Of a stretch of 64,000 bases of DNA, positions 54,544-63,105 are shown one piece after another. Under the pieces are notes generated by a model. That model was not told the origin of the DNA. It saw only the letters and a list, made by a program, of their open reading frames with translations, and did no database searches. The stretch spans positions 62,001 through 126,000 of the forward strand of contig CAWAEC010000013.1 of NCBI GenBank assembly GCA_963781155.1. The letters are read 5' to 3'. Position 1 is the first letter of the stretch, and each line of letters starts with the position of its first letter. Source of the DNA: PALSA-693 sp963781155. Its GTDB lineage: Bacteria > Actinomycetota > Acidimicrobiia > Acidimicrobiales > Palsa-688. The position numbers and the translations under genes were made by a program.

Positions 54544-55684
54544 TCACGGCGCCTCTCGGGCGGCTGCCGCAGCCCGCATGCGAGAAGTGCGATGCTCGGG
54601 ATCCTTGTCGATCTTCGAGACGACATGTTCGCCCATCAATCGGATCGTCTCGAGCATCTCGTCCTGGCGGGTCATACCGACCCCGAAGACCAGCTGGTCC
54701 GCTCCAGCTGACTCCCAGCGCCGGCAGATCTCGAGCGCATCATCCGGGTTGCCCAACACGAGCCCGGCGCCGGACATCATCTCGAGTTGCTCGGAGGTAG
54801 GGTTCGGAATGAGCTCCGGCCAGTTCGGCACCCAGTCCGGGTGAGGGAAGGTGTCGTGGTACCGGTAGACGTTGCTCTGCAGGTAGCTCATAGACGAGTT
54901 GAGCGCGGACTGGTAGGCCACCTCCCGCTCCTCTGCCACGAAGGCGGTGGACGTCACCATGATGTTGTCGTTGACGTAGGCGCCGACCGGTTCGCGCGTT
55001 ACCGATCTCTTTTTTGTAAGCCTCCATTACCGGCGCCAGCGCGTCGAGCGAGTCAACCGAGAAGCCCAGCACACCCAGGCCCTTTCGGGCGGCCATGGCG
55101 TAGCTGGTGGTGTTGCCGGCGGCATACCACATGGCCGGGTGCGGCTTCTTCCAGGGTTTGGGGAGGATTTTGCGCGGCGGCAATGACCACCACTTGCCCT
55201 CGAAGCCCGGATACTCCTCTTGAAGCCACATCCTGGCAAACTCGCCGATCGTCTCCTCCCACATCTCTCTCGTCGCCGAAGTATCGGTGATCCCATCGCG
55301 GTGGAGAAAACCCAGAATCTCATGACTGCCAGCTCCGCGACCCGTACCGAATTCGAAGCGGCCATCCGAGAGGTGATCCAGCATGGCGACCCGTTCGGCC
55401 ACCTTCGCCGGATGGTTGACCTGTGCGAGAGGATTGAAAATCCCGGACCCAAGGTGGATGCGGTCCGTGGCGTGGGCCAAATACCCCAACACGGCGTCGT
55501 TCGCCGACAAATGCGAATATTCGTCCAGGAAATGGTGCTCGGTCAGCCACACATATTTGAACCCGGCCTGTTCGGCAGCTTGTACCAGCTCGAGGTCATT
55601 TTCCAGTGCATGATGCTCGGCGCCCGGATCCTTCTCACGGCGAAACTGCGGCGTGAACATCTGGATGAAGATTCCGAACTCCAT
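54544..55684 (-). pseudogene. LLM-class flavin/F420-dependent oxidoreductase, one frameshift
   Basis: Luciferase-like protein of about 380 residues. The N-terminus MEFGIFIQMFTPQFRREKDP, VWLTEHHFLDEYSHLSANDA, IHLGSGIFNPLAQVNHPAKV and DGRFEFGTGRGAGSHEILGF match flavin monooxygenases of the LLM class. Near 54990 the frame shifts and the protein continues MVTSTAFVAEEREVAYQSAL to VFGVGMTRQDEMLETIRLMG. One indel restores it. Coupled to the enoyl-CoA hydratase gene, so both likely act in one catabolic route. Confidence 0.87.
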
Positions 55685-55737
55685 CTGGACAGGTCCTTTC
55701 TGTTTCTGATCCGAAGCTCAATACCAGCCGCAAAGGG

Positions 55738-56652
55738 TCATGTTACGAAAATGGGATTGATGGGACTGCCGGTGGCGCCCGTGACCTTGAGCGGCGCTAC
55801 CGTCAGCAGTCCTTCCCAGGACTCGTCGGCGGCAGGCTTGGAAAGATCCAGGAACTCGAGCAGATAGATGCCCCGGCGGACGAGCAGCTCCTTATGCACA
55901 GCCAGGAAATCGTTGCCGTCGAAGGGGATGACCTCCACCGCGGAATTGTCCGACCCTACGGCCACGACGTCGCGGGCCGCGAGCCAGCTCGCAGCGTCCA
56001 GACCGATGCCCGACTGGGCGAACGCCTTGTCGCCTTGCTGGTCGAACCACATTTGCAGATATCCGGTACGCACCAGCACCACGTCGCCGGGGCCCACCTC
56101 GACGCCCTGGGTGCTGCAGGCACCCGCCAGGTCGTCGCCGGTGATGTTCCGCCCCGGTTCGACCCACCTGGCGTCCCCGAAGTACCGCGGCATGTCGAGC
56201 AGCACCGCTCGGGCCGCGAAACCGCCCACCTTCTCGATCCCCAGTTTTGTGGCTCCGGCCAGAGCGCGCATTGCGGTGGACGGGACGCCGTTGTAGTGCT
56301 TCCCATCTTCGTACACGTGAATAAGGGCATCGATGTGGGAGGTCGTATGCGACGCAAAGACCATCACGTCCTCGTGCGCGCCGGTGCCCGGCGCGCAACC
56401 GAAGCTCTCGTAGACGCCTTCGTCGGTGCTGTCCTGCAACGTCAGGCGCATGGGCTTGCCCCGGTACTCGATCAAGGGGACCCCGTCAGCCTGAATCGGA
56501 ATGCCCAGCGAGTAAACCCGCCCGGTCCGGATGCAGGCGGCCGCCGCCTTTACCAGGTCAGGCGAGAGAAGGTTGAGGGCACCCCGCTCATCCTCGTCGC
56601 CCCAGCGACCCCAGTTCGTGGTGCCGTGCGGGGCAGTATCAGCAGCGCTCAT
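55738..56652 (-). CDS. Cyclase-family metal hydrolase (kynurenine formamidase-like)
   Basis: A 304-residue protein of the cyclase/KynB family. The metal-binding signature H-x-x-x-H-x-D-x(3)-H appears as SHTTSHIDALIHVYEDGKHY. Other family blocks are GTTNWGRWGDEDERGALNLL at the N-terminus, and GDVVLVRTGYLQMWFDQQGD. Members hydrolyse amides or lactone-like esters, such as isatin or formylkynurenine. It lies 53 bp upstream of the LLM gene on the same strand, probably the first gene of that operon. Confidence 0.88.
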   Translation of the reverse strand: MSAADTAPHGTTNWGRWGDEDERGALNLLSPDLVKAAAACIRTGRVYSLGIPIQADGVPLIEYRGKPMRLTLQDSTDEGVYESFGCAPGTGAHEDVMVFASHTTSHIDALIHVYEDGKHYNGVPSTAMRALAGATKLGIEKVGGFAARAVLLDMPRYFGDARWVEPGRNITGDDLAGACSTQGVEVGPGDVVLVRTGYLQMWFDQQGDKAFAQSGIGLDAASWLAARDVVAVGSDNSAVEVIPFDGNDFLAVHKELLVRRGIYLLEFLDLSKPAADESWEGLLTVAPLKVTGATGSPINPIFVT

Positions 56653-56969
56653 CGGGTCTCCGTTTCTTCACGAGCCCTCCCGGCGGCACTAGCGTCGGCG
56701 TGGAGTACCGCAAAATCAAGCTGGCGCGCCATAGGTCCCCCGTGACGATCTGGCCGTGGAGTTCTCTCCACCGAACAAGGTGGGTGAGCTTACCGCCACC
56801 CTCGTGGTGGTTCAAACGAAGCGGTAGGACGTGGACGCAGGCCCCGAGGTTTCTCTTAACGAAGGAGTAGGGGCGCGGGCCGATGAGCGAAGCTACGATG
56901 CACGTGCTCTGGCGGGATCGCCAAGGTCGGGTGTTGCGGAAGCACGCACCAAAACGAGGAGGGGGGAAT
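56653..56969. other. Divergent promoter region, no gene seen
   Basis: The 317 bp between the cyclase and SDR genes hold no convincing frame. Small inverted repeats such as CCACC-CTCG-TGGTGG near 56797 might be regulatory. GAGGAGGGGGG just before 56970 is the SDR ribosome site. Confidence 0.4.
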
Positions 56970-57779
56970 ATGGGACGGCTGGACGGAAAGGTGGCGTTCA
57001 TCACCGGCGCGGCGAGGGGCCAAGGCCGAGCCCACGCCGTCCGGTTGGCATCGGAGGGAGCGGACATCATCGCCGTCGACATCTGCGACCGGGTTGCGTC
57101 GATCAAAACCCGTCCAGCCAGCTTCGAGGATCTGCAGGAGACGGCTCGGCGCGTCGAGAAGGAGGGTCGGCGCATGGTCGCCAGGAAGGCGGATGTCCGC
57201 GACCTGGAGGGATTGCAAGCCGCGTTCGACGAGGGACTCGACGAACTGGGCCGTGTCGACATCGTGGTGGCGAATGCCGGCGTCCTCAACGCGGCCTGGT
57301 CCTGGGAAATGACGCCCCAACAATGGCAGGACGTCATCGATGTCAACCTGACCGGCGTGTTCAATACTGCCAAGGTCGCAGTACCCACCCTGATACGGCA
57401 GGGTCAGGGGGGCTCCGTTATCATTACCAGTTCCGTGGCCGGGGTGTACGGCCAACCGTTCACAGCGAGTTACACCGCGGCCAAACACGGGGCGGTTGGG
57501 CTGGCCAAATGCCTCGCCAACGAGCTGGCCGAATATTCCATCCGGGTCAACACGATCCATCCCAGCGGCGTGAATACCGAGATGTACCAGGAGCCGGACT
57601 TGTTCCCCATGGTCGAGTCCAAAGCCGAGACCCTGGGGCCGGTATTCATGAACGCCCTCCCGGTGGAGATGATCGAGCCGGAGGAGGTGTCCGGGGCGGT
57701 CGCCTTCCTGGCGTCCGACGACTCGAGGTACATGACCGGGGGGCAGCTCAGAGTCGATTGTGGAAAGCTCAATCGCTGA
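56970..57779 (+). CDS. Mycofactocin-type SDR oxidoreductase
   Basis: A 269-residue short-chain dehydrogenase with TGAARGQGRAHAVRLASEGA (cofactor loop), the NAG and Ser regions VANAGVL and IITSSVAGVYG, and the YxxxK pair in SYTAAKHGAVGLAK. The insert DICDRVASIKTRPASFEDLQ after the second strand is typical of the mycofactocin-coupled SDR group, which keeps NAD bound and passes electrons to mycofactocin. A strong GAGGAGG site fixes ATG 56970. No mycofactocin biosynthesis gene is in the window. Confidence 0.88.
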   Translation: MGRLDGKVAFITGAARGQGRAHAVRLASEGADIIAVDICDRVASIKTRPASFEDLQETARRVEKEGRRMVARKADVRDLEGLQAAFDEGLDELGRVDIVVANAGVLNAAWSWEMTPQQWQDVIDVNLTGVFNTAKVAVPTLIRQGQGGSVIITSSVAGVYGQPFTASYTAAKHGAVGLAKCLANELAEYSIRVNTIHPSGVNTEMYQEPDLFPMVESKAETLGPVFMNALPVEMIEPEEVSGAVAFLASDDSRYMTGGQLRVDCGKLNR

Positions 57780-57792
57780 GAGTTGAAAGAGG

Positions 57793-58692
57793 TCACTCCA
57801 ACAGGGGGACCACCTCGGTACCAAACGCCGACATCTGGTCAACCAGCTCCGCCGCGCTGCGGGACGGGAACCGTACCTGGAGGTGCGTGACGCCGAGGGC
57901 GGCCTGTCCGGCCAGCGCTTCGGCCACAGCTTCGGGCTTACCCGTGACGCACGGACCCAGATCCCGGCCGGGCTCGCCCACGTAGAGTCGGGCCATCCCT
58001 CCCATGGCGAAGGGCTTATCCGACCGGCCCGCCGCCTCTCTTGATTGGCGTATCTCGGCAATGGCAGCGGCCATTCCCTGCTCGGGCGGTCCCTGCGGTA
58101 GCCAGCCGTCGCCAAGCAGGGCGGCGCGTCGCAGGGCCGCGGGCGTCGAACCCCCGACCCAGATCGGCGGTCCTCCCGGCTGCACCGGTCGGGGTGACTG
58201 GCCCAGGTCGCCTCCGCCCCACTCGTCGGCGAAGGCGGCACGGATGGCGCCGATGGCCTGGTTGGTCAGGCGGCCCCGCTCGTGGAACGGCACGCCCAGC
58301 GCCTCGAACTCCGCGACCAGATGACCGGCGCCGATGCCGAGGACCGCCCGGCCATCGGAGAGAGCATCGAGAGTGGAGAAGGCCTTCGCCGTCAAGAGAG
58401 GATTGCGATACGCCAGGATGTAGACGGTCGACGCCAATCGAACGCGGTCCGTCACGCCGGCCAACCACGACAAGGTGGACACAGTGTCGTACCAGGTGGT
58501 GGTCATCCGGGGCGCCTGGTCCCGGGGGATGGCGACGTGGTCGCAGACTCCCACATAATCGAAGCCGTTTTGGTCGGCAGCCCGGGCGACCGCGAGGAGC
58601 TCGGGCGGCCCGGCCTCGTGCTCCCATTCCTCGGCCATCAGTCTGGACTGGGCCTGTACCGGCAGCTGCATGCCAACCTTGATGACGGTCAT
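57793..58692 (-). CDS. LLM-class F420-dependent oxidoreductase
   Basis: A 299-residue luciferase-like TIM barrel protein: IKVGMQLPVQAQSRLMAEEW, GFDYVGVCDHVAIPRDQAPR, RVRLASTVYILAYRNPLLTA, DGRAVLGIGAGHLVAEFEAL and GGPPIWVGGSTPAALRRAAL. These fit the F420-binding branch common in actinobacteria. ATG 58692 is chosen at the first strand; short extensions to 58728 are possible. It converges on the mycofactocin-type SDR with 13 bp between, and follows a second LLM gene. Confidence 0.9.
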   Translation of the reverse strand: MTVIKVGMQLPVQAQSRLMAEEWEHEAGPPELLAVARAADQNGFDYVGVCDHVAIPRDQAPRMTTTWYDTVSTLSWLAGVTDRVRLASTVYILAYRNPLLTAKAFSTLDALSDGRAVLGIGAGHLVAEFEALGVPFHERGRLTNQAIGAIRAAFADEWGGGDLGQSPRPVQPGGPPIWVGGSTPAALRRAALLGDGWLPQGPPEQGMAAAIAEIRQSREAAGRSDKPFAMGGMARLYVGEPGRDLGPCVTGKPEAVAEALAGQAALGVTHLQVRFPSRSAAELVDQMSAFGTEVVPLLE

Positions 58693-58749
58693 GGGCGCCA
58701 TGTTGGCGTCCGGCCGGCGACCCGTCAACCGGTCGTTGGTGGCGTCTGC

Positions 58750-59661
58750 TCAGGCGGCCTGCAGTCGGACCTGAACCTCGGCTGCCAGCTCGACCGATCG
58801 GATGGCGGCTTCGGGGGACGCGGGCATGGTGCGAATGATGACGTGGGTGAAGCCCAGATCGGCGAAGACCGCCAGTTGATCAGCTACGGCATCCGGGTCA
58901 CCGTAGGCGACCGCTTCTCGAGCAAAGCCCCGATAACCGCTCGCCATCAGAACATCGCCGACCCTGCTGGCCTCGGCGTTGGTATCGGCGATGAACACAT
59001 CTTTCCGGATGGGGATGCGCACCGGCATGCGTCCGTGACGCGCGCAGGCTTCCCGGTAGAAAGCGATCAAGTCGGAGGCGGTTTCCGGGGTGAGCTCGGG
59101 TCCGGCATACCAGCAGTCGCCGAGGCGGGCGGCCCGGTCGATGGCAGGCGGGGCCGCGCCGCCAATCCACCACTCGACGCCCTCCGGGGGGAGGGGAGCG
59201 ATCCGGGCCCCGGCGATACCCAGGGCCGCGCTGCTCGCCGTCTCCCCCCGCAGAAGTGCCTGGGCCATCTGGATGCCCTCCTCGAGCAGCCGGGCGCGAT
59301 CAGAAATGCGGACACCCATGGCGCGGAACTGAGCGGAACCGCCGCCCAGGCCGGTCTGGACGATAAAGCGTCCGGACGCCATCGCGGCCAGAGTGCCGAT
59401 CTGCTCGGCCATCAGGACGGGATGCCACAAAGGCACGAGAAACAGGCACCCGGCGGGGCGGTTATCCCACTCGGCCAGGACGCGCCCGAGGATGACCACG
59501 TTTTGCAGGTAGGACGAGGGTCCGGTCGAGTGATGGTCGCCCAGGGTTACCGAGTCGAGGGCTGCCCGCCTCGCGGCCCGAACCTGTTCCAGCACCCGTC
59601 GCGGTCCCTCGCGGTAGTCGTCACTCTCAAACGTGGTCCCGACCGATATCCCTATTCGCAT
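58750..59661 (-). CDS. LLM-class F420-dependent oxidoreductase
   Basis: A 303-residue luciferase-like protein (RIGISVGTTFESDDYREGPR, DSVTLGDHHSTGPSSYLQNV, GRFIVQTGLGGGSAQFRAMG, GVEWWIGGAAPPAIDRAARL). It is only distantly similar to its neighbour at 57793, so not a recent duplicate. It lies 43 bp downstream of the peroxiredoxin gene on the same strand and may be co-transcribed. Likely uses F420H2 or FMNH2; substrate unknown. Confidence 0.9.
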   Translation of the reverse strand: MRIGISVGTTFESDDYREGPRRVLEQVRAARRAALDSVTLGDHHSTGPSSYLQNVVILGRVLAEWDNRPAGCLFLVPLWHPVLMAEQIGTLAAMASGRFIVQTGLGGGSAQFRAMGVRISDRARLLEEGIQMAQALLRGETASSAALGIAGARIAPLPPEGVEWWIGGAAPPAIDRAARLGDCWYAGPELTPETASDLIAFYREACARHGRMPVRIPIRKDVFIADTNAEASRVGDVLMASGYRGFAREAVAYGDPDAVADQLAVFADLGFTHVIIRTMPASPEAAIRSVELAAEVQVRLQAA

Positions 59662-59704
59662 TGCCACAAGTATGGCCCCGGCGGCCGTCGGGCCGCTGGA
59701 GGGG

Positions 59705-60169
59705 TCAGGCTTGCTGGAGGGCGTGCAGGTCTTCGATCACCCTGGCTGCAAAGCCGTCTACATCGGTGACCTCGTAGGCCTTGCGGATCACGCCGGCCGG
59801 ATCGATGAGGTAGGCGATGCGCAAGGCAAAATTGGCCCGTTCGTCATCCGGGGAGCGGGTGACCTGATAGCGCTCTCCGACCTTGCGGTCGACGTCGGAG
59901 AGCAGCCGATAACGGAAATTCTGGGCCTCAGCAAACGCCTTGTTCTCAGCCGTCGAGTCGAATGACGCACCGAGGACCACGCAGTCGGCCGACGCCAGCT
60001 CGGAGGACCTGTCACGCAGGCCCTGACCCTGCCGGGTTCAGCCAGAGGTGGATGCCTTGGGATACCACCACAGAAGCACCCAGCTGCCCTTCTGATCAGC
60101 CAGCGACACCATCTGTCCGTCCTGATCGGGAAGGGTGAAATCCGGGGCGGTTGTTCCGGCTTCGAGCAT
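59705..60169 (-). CDS. Selenocysteine-containing peroxiredoxin (Bcp/PrxQ-like)
   Basis: Read through one in-frame TGA (60040-60038), this gives 154 residues. It starts MLEAGTTAPDFTLPDQDGQM, has the peroxidatic segment WWYPKASTSG-U-TRQGQGLRDR, then VVLGASFDSTAENKAFAEAQ and ends VTDVDGFAARVIEDLHALQQ. In Bcp/PrxQ proteins the T-x-x-C motif follows F/W-Y-P-K, so the TGA (residue 44) is exactly at the peroxidatic Cys. The usual partner Cys five residues on is Gln here; a Cys remains near residue 64 (SADCVV). TACGCT lies 6 nt before ATG 60169. A SECIS-like hairpin follows the TGA. Standard calling would leave only 59705-59980. Confidence 0.88.
60004..60024 (-). promoter_or_regulatory. Candidate bacterial SECIS hairpin
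   Basis: On the coding strand AGGGCCTG-CGTGA-CAGGTCCT forms an 8-bp stem (one G-U) with a 5-nt loop. The loop begins 22 nt after the UGA and has G at its second position, as bacterial SECIS elements require. A competing 5-bp hairpin (GCAGG/CCTGC) lies closer to the UGA. Confidence 0.7.
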
Positions 60170-60175
60170 ACGGTC

Positions 60176-60181
60176 AGCGTA
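60176..60181 (-). promoter_or_regulatory. -10 box of leaderless peroxiredoxin transcript
   Basis: TACGCT on the minus strand, 6 nt before ATG 60169; no Shine-Dalgarno. Supports this upstream start codon over the downstream one at 59980. Confidence 0.45.
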
Positions 60182-60376
60182 CTCGTCGAACTGGCATCCC
60201 TGTCGGGACCACGTCCCTCACGCCAGCCGCGGGTCGACGTAGGTGTGCTCGATGGGCTCCTCTCCGTTCGGGTCCGTGCGGGTCGCTCGTGCAGGACTCG
60301 GCAGAGCCTAGGAACCGCGAAGGGCCGGGACGCACACCCCCTTCCGCGGGCGGCTGCCAGGGGAGAAACTGTCCGC

Positions 60377-61090
60377 ATGGACGACACGTTGATCCCCACG
60401 GCCGACCTCGAGGAGATCGAGGCCCGGCTCGCCATGCCGCTGGCCGAAGCCATGCTCACGCAGCGTGCCGTTCGACGGGTGAAGCCCGACCCGATCGACG
60501 ACGCTGTCGTTCTCCGCTGCCTGGCCCTGGCGCTCGAGGCGCCGACCGGATCCAACGGACAGAACTGGGAATTCGTGATCGTAAAGGACGCCGCCATGAA
60601 GGCGGCACTGGCTGCGCAATACCGTCGGGCCTGGCGAATATACGGCGGCCTGGGCCGGCGCGCCAAGGTCGACGCGCAGGGGGCCAGGATCCTGAGATCG
60701 GTGCAGTGGCAGGTGGACCATTTCGAGGAGATCCCCGTCCTCGTCGTCTGCTGCCTGCGCGGTGGCGCGAGCGTCCCGTTCGTCCCCGAGCCGCCAATTG
60801 CGGCCTCCAGTCGTTACGGGTCGATCTACCCCAGCGTGCAGAATCTCCTCCTGGCGGCCAGGGCAATCGGGCTCGGAGGAACGCTCATCACCCTGCCCTT
60901 GTGGTCCAATACCGTGGCCAGGCGACTCCTGAAACTGCCGCTCACGGTGGAACCGTGTTGCATTGTCACGCTGGGTTGGCCGATCGGTCGGTATGGGCGA
61001 AAAGATCGGAAGCCGGTTGGCAGTGTTGTGCACCTCGACCACTACGGCCGTCAACCGTGGAAGGACGAAGAGGACAGCGCGGCGTCGTAG
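60377..61090 (+). CDS. Nitroreductase-family flavoprotein
   Basis: A 237-residue FMN protein. Blocks of the nitroreductase fold are MLTQRAVRRVKPDPIDDAVV, LEAPTGSNGQNWEFVIVKDA, SIYPSVQNLLLAARAIGLGG and TVEPCCIVTLGWPIGRYGRK. ATG 60377 is preceded by GGGGAGA. It is divergent from the peroxiredoxin gene. Likely reduces nitro or quinone-type substrates with NAD(P)H. Confidence 0.9.
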   Translation: MDDTLIPTADLEEIEARLAMPLAEAMLTQRAVRRVKPDPIDDAVVLRCLALALEAPTGSNGQNWEFVIVKDAAMKAALAAQYRRAWRIYGGLGRRAKVDAQGARILRSVQWQVDHFEEIPVLVVCCLRGGASVPFVPEPPIAASSRYGSIYPSVQNLLLAARAIGLGGTLITLPLWSNTVARRLLKLPLTVEPCCIVTLGWPIGRYGRKDRKPVGSVVHLDHYGRQPWKDEEDSAAS

Positions 61091-61178
61091 CGTCGTCGGG
61101 CGGCGTGCGAGACTTGCCGGCGTCGCCAGGGAGGCGCTCGATCGTGAACACTGAAGAGTCTGGGAATGGTGGTGGCAC

Positions 61179-62033
61179 ATGAATGACACTGATCTCGATG
61201 ACGTCGGCTGGGTTATGTGGGCGGGCACGATCGGGCTGGAGAGTCCGATCCCGGCGCGTGTCGAGGCCGCTCGGGCTGCAGGGTGCCAACGGTTCTCGGT
61301 CGGGGCGCCCGACTTTCTGGACCCTGGTATGCCACCGGCAGAAATCGGCCGTATGGCGAAGGACGCCGAACTCGGCCTGGTGATCGACCCGATCATGGGG
61401 TGGTGTGGCGGTGAGCGACTGCCCGGCCCTTACGGGGCATTCAGTAGCGACGAGGTGTTGGCGATCGCAGCCGAGCTCGGCGCCGAAGCGCTGACGGCCC
61501 TCGGACCCTTTCAACCCGGCATCACGCGGGAAGACGTAGCGCGCAGTTTCGCCCGGCTCTGTGACCAGGCCGGTGAGTTCGGGGCACGAGTGCACCTCGA
61601 GTTCATGCCGGGCACGGCCACCGTCGACATCGCCGGCGCGTGCGACGTCATCGAGGCGGCCGGTCGGGACAACGGTGGCATCCTGGTCGACACGTTCCAC
61701 TTCTTCCTCGGCAACCCTGACATGGGTGCCCTCGCTCGTGTGCCGGGGGAACGGGTCTTCGCCGTCCAGGTGTCCGACGCCCCCGCCGACTTCGACGGGG
61801 ACTACGCGAATGCCACCTTTCACCGATTGCTTCCCGGCGATGGTGCGATCGATCTGGAGAGTGTGCTCGGTACCCTCGATCGGGTCGGAGGTCTGCGCTG
61901 GGTCGGCCCCGAGGTGATCTCTCCGGTCACCGCCGCCATGGCGCCGGCCGACGCCGGCGCCGAGGCCACAGAGCGGATCCGCAGGATCGTTCGAACCATC
62001 CGCTCCGGCGCGCCCTCGGCTGAGGCGAGGTAG
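61179..62033 (+). CDS. Sugar phosphate isomerase/epimerase-like TIM barrel
   Basis: A 284-residue xylose-isomerase-like barrel. Metal-binding acids and histidines appear in RVHLEFMPGTATVDIAGACD, ILVDTFHFFLGNPDMGALAR, FAVQVSDAPADFDGDYANAT and LRWVGPEVISPV. Such proteins isomerise or epimerise sugars, or cut keto-acids. It precedes an SDR by 6 nt, so the two form an operon and may act in sequence. Confidence 0.88.
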   Translation: MNDTDLDDVGWVMWAGTIGLESPIPARVEAARAAGCQRFSVGAPDFLDPGMPPAEIGRMAKDAELGLVIDPIMGWCGGERLPGPYGAFSSDEVLAIAAELGAEALTALGPFQPGITREDVARSFARLCDQAGEFGARVHLEFMPGTATVDIAGACDVIEAAGRDNGGILVDTFHFFLGNPDMGALARVPGERVFAVQVSDAPADFDGDYANATFHRLLPGDGAIDLESVLGTLDRVGGLRWVGPEVISPVTAAMAPADAGAEATERIRRIVRTIRSGAPSAEAR

Positions 62034-62039
62034 GTCGTC

Positions 62040-62855
62040 ATGGAAACCGGACTCGCCGACCGCACCGTGGTCGTAACGGGCGCGACGGCCAACATCGGTC
62101 GGGCCGTGGCATTGGCCTTCGCCGGCGAAGGGTCCAACGTCGTGGTCGTCGGCCGCGACCAGGCTCAGGGGCATCGGGTCTGCGAGGACGCCCGGGAGCG
62201 TGGCGCCGCCCACGTGGTCTGGCAGGCCGCTGACGTGACGGATCGGACCCAGGTCGACGTCATGGTCGCAGCCGTACACGCCCGCTTTGGCGGGATCGAT
62301 GTACTGGTCAACAACGTGGGCGGCAATGTCGACATCGACCGGTTCGTCGACTCCGACCCCGAGACATGGTCCCGGGACATCAACCTCAACATCATGAGCA
62401 CCCTGCACTGCACCCAGGCCGTGCTCCCCGGAATGATCGACCAGGCCCGCGGGCGCATTATCAACATCGGGTCCACTGCAGGTCTCATCGGCGATCCGCT
62501 GCTGGCGGTGTACTCGGCCATGAAAGGAGCAGTGCACAGCTTCACCAAAGTGCTCGCCAAGGAGGTCGGCCGACAGGGCATCACCGTCAATGCCATCGCC
62601 CCCTACGGCACGATGCCTGACGATCCCGAACGAGAGCTCAGCAGCGGCAGCCGGTTTCAACCCGACGGCGTGTTCGCCCGTGCGCTCGCCGAGCGACCCG
62701 AGCTTGTGAAGTCGATGGGCCGTCAGACGCTAATGGAGCGGATGACCGCTCGACCGCCCGAGATCGGGGCAGCCGCCGTCTACCTCGCCTCGGATGCGGC
62801 CGCGTTCGTGACCGGTCACATCCTGGTGGTGGACGGAGGGACCCTGCTCGCCTGA
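62040..62855 (+). CDS. SDR-family oxidoreductase
   Basis: A 271-residue short-chain dehydrogenase: cofactor loop VVTGATANIGRAVALAFAGE, LVNNVGGNVD for the NNAG motif, INIGSTAGLIGDPLLA and the YxxxK pair in VYSAMKGAVHSFTKVL, ending VTGHILVVDGGTLLA. A classical 3-oxoacyl reductase-like member. Immediately follows the isomerase gene. Confidence 0.92.
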   Translation: METGLADRTVVVTGATANIGRAVALAFAGEGSNVVVVGRDQAQGHRVCEDARERGAAHVVWQAADVTDRTQVDVMVAAVHARFGGIDVLVNNVGGNVDIDRFVDSDPETWSRDINLNIMSTLHCTQAVLPGMIDQARGRIINIGSTAGLIGDPLLAVYSAMKGAVHSFTKVLAKEVGRQGITVNAIAPYGTMPDDPERELSSGSRFQPDGVFARALAERPELVKSMGRQTLMERMTARPPEIGAAAVYLASDAAAFVTGHILVVDGGTLLA

Positions 62856-63105
62856 TCCCGCACATCGCAGCGCCGGGAGAGCTCGGGGTCGAAAGGCGGG
62901 ACCGTTGTCACGACACCGTTAGATCCGCACCGAAATGCGGATCGATCGATTGATACTGGTCGACCAGGCGCCGGTCGACCAGCATCGAGTCTCCATCATC
63001 GCAACCCCCTCGTCCGGCGCGGAAACGTTCCGCGAGTCTAGCCTTCCCCGGCGCAACCCCGGCTGAGTGGGCACACGTTTGGTTTGTGTTATCGAAGTCG
63101 TGTAC

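Noticed and set aside
60038..60040. TGA as a simple sequencing error or pseudogene stop
   Set aside because: Cannot be excluded without reads, but the stop sits precisely at the catalytic position, the frame is otherwise intact, a SECIS-like hairpin follows and the Sec machinery is present, so Sec is the better explanation.
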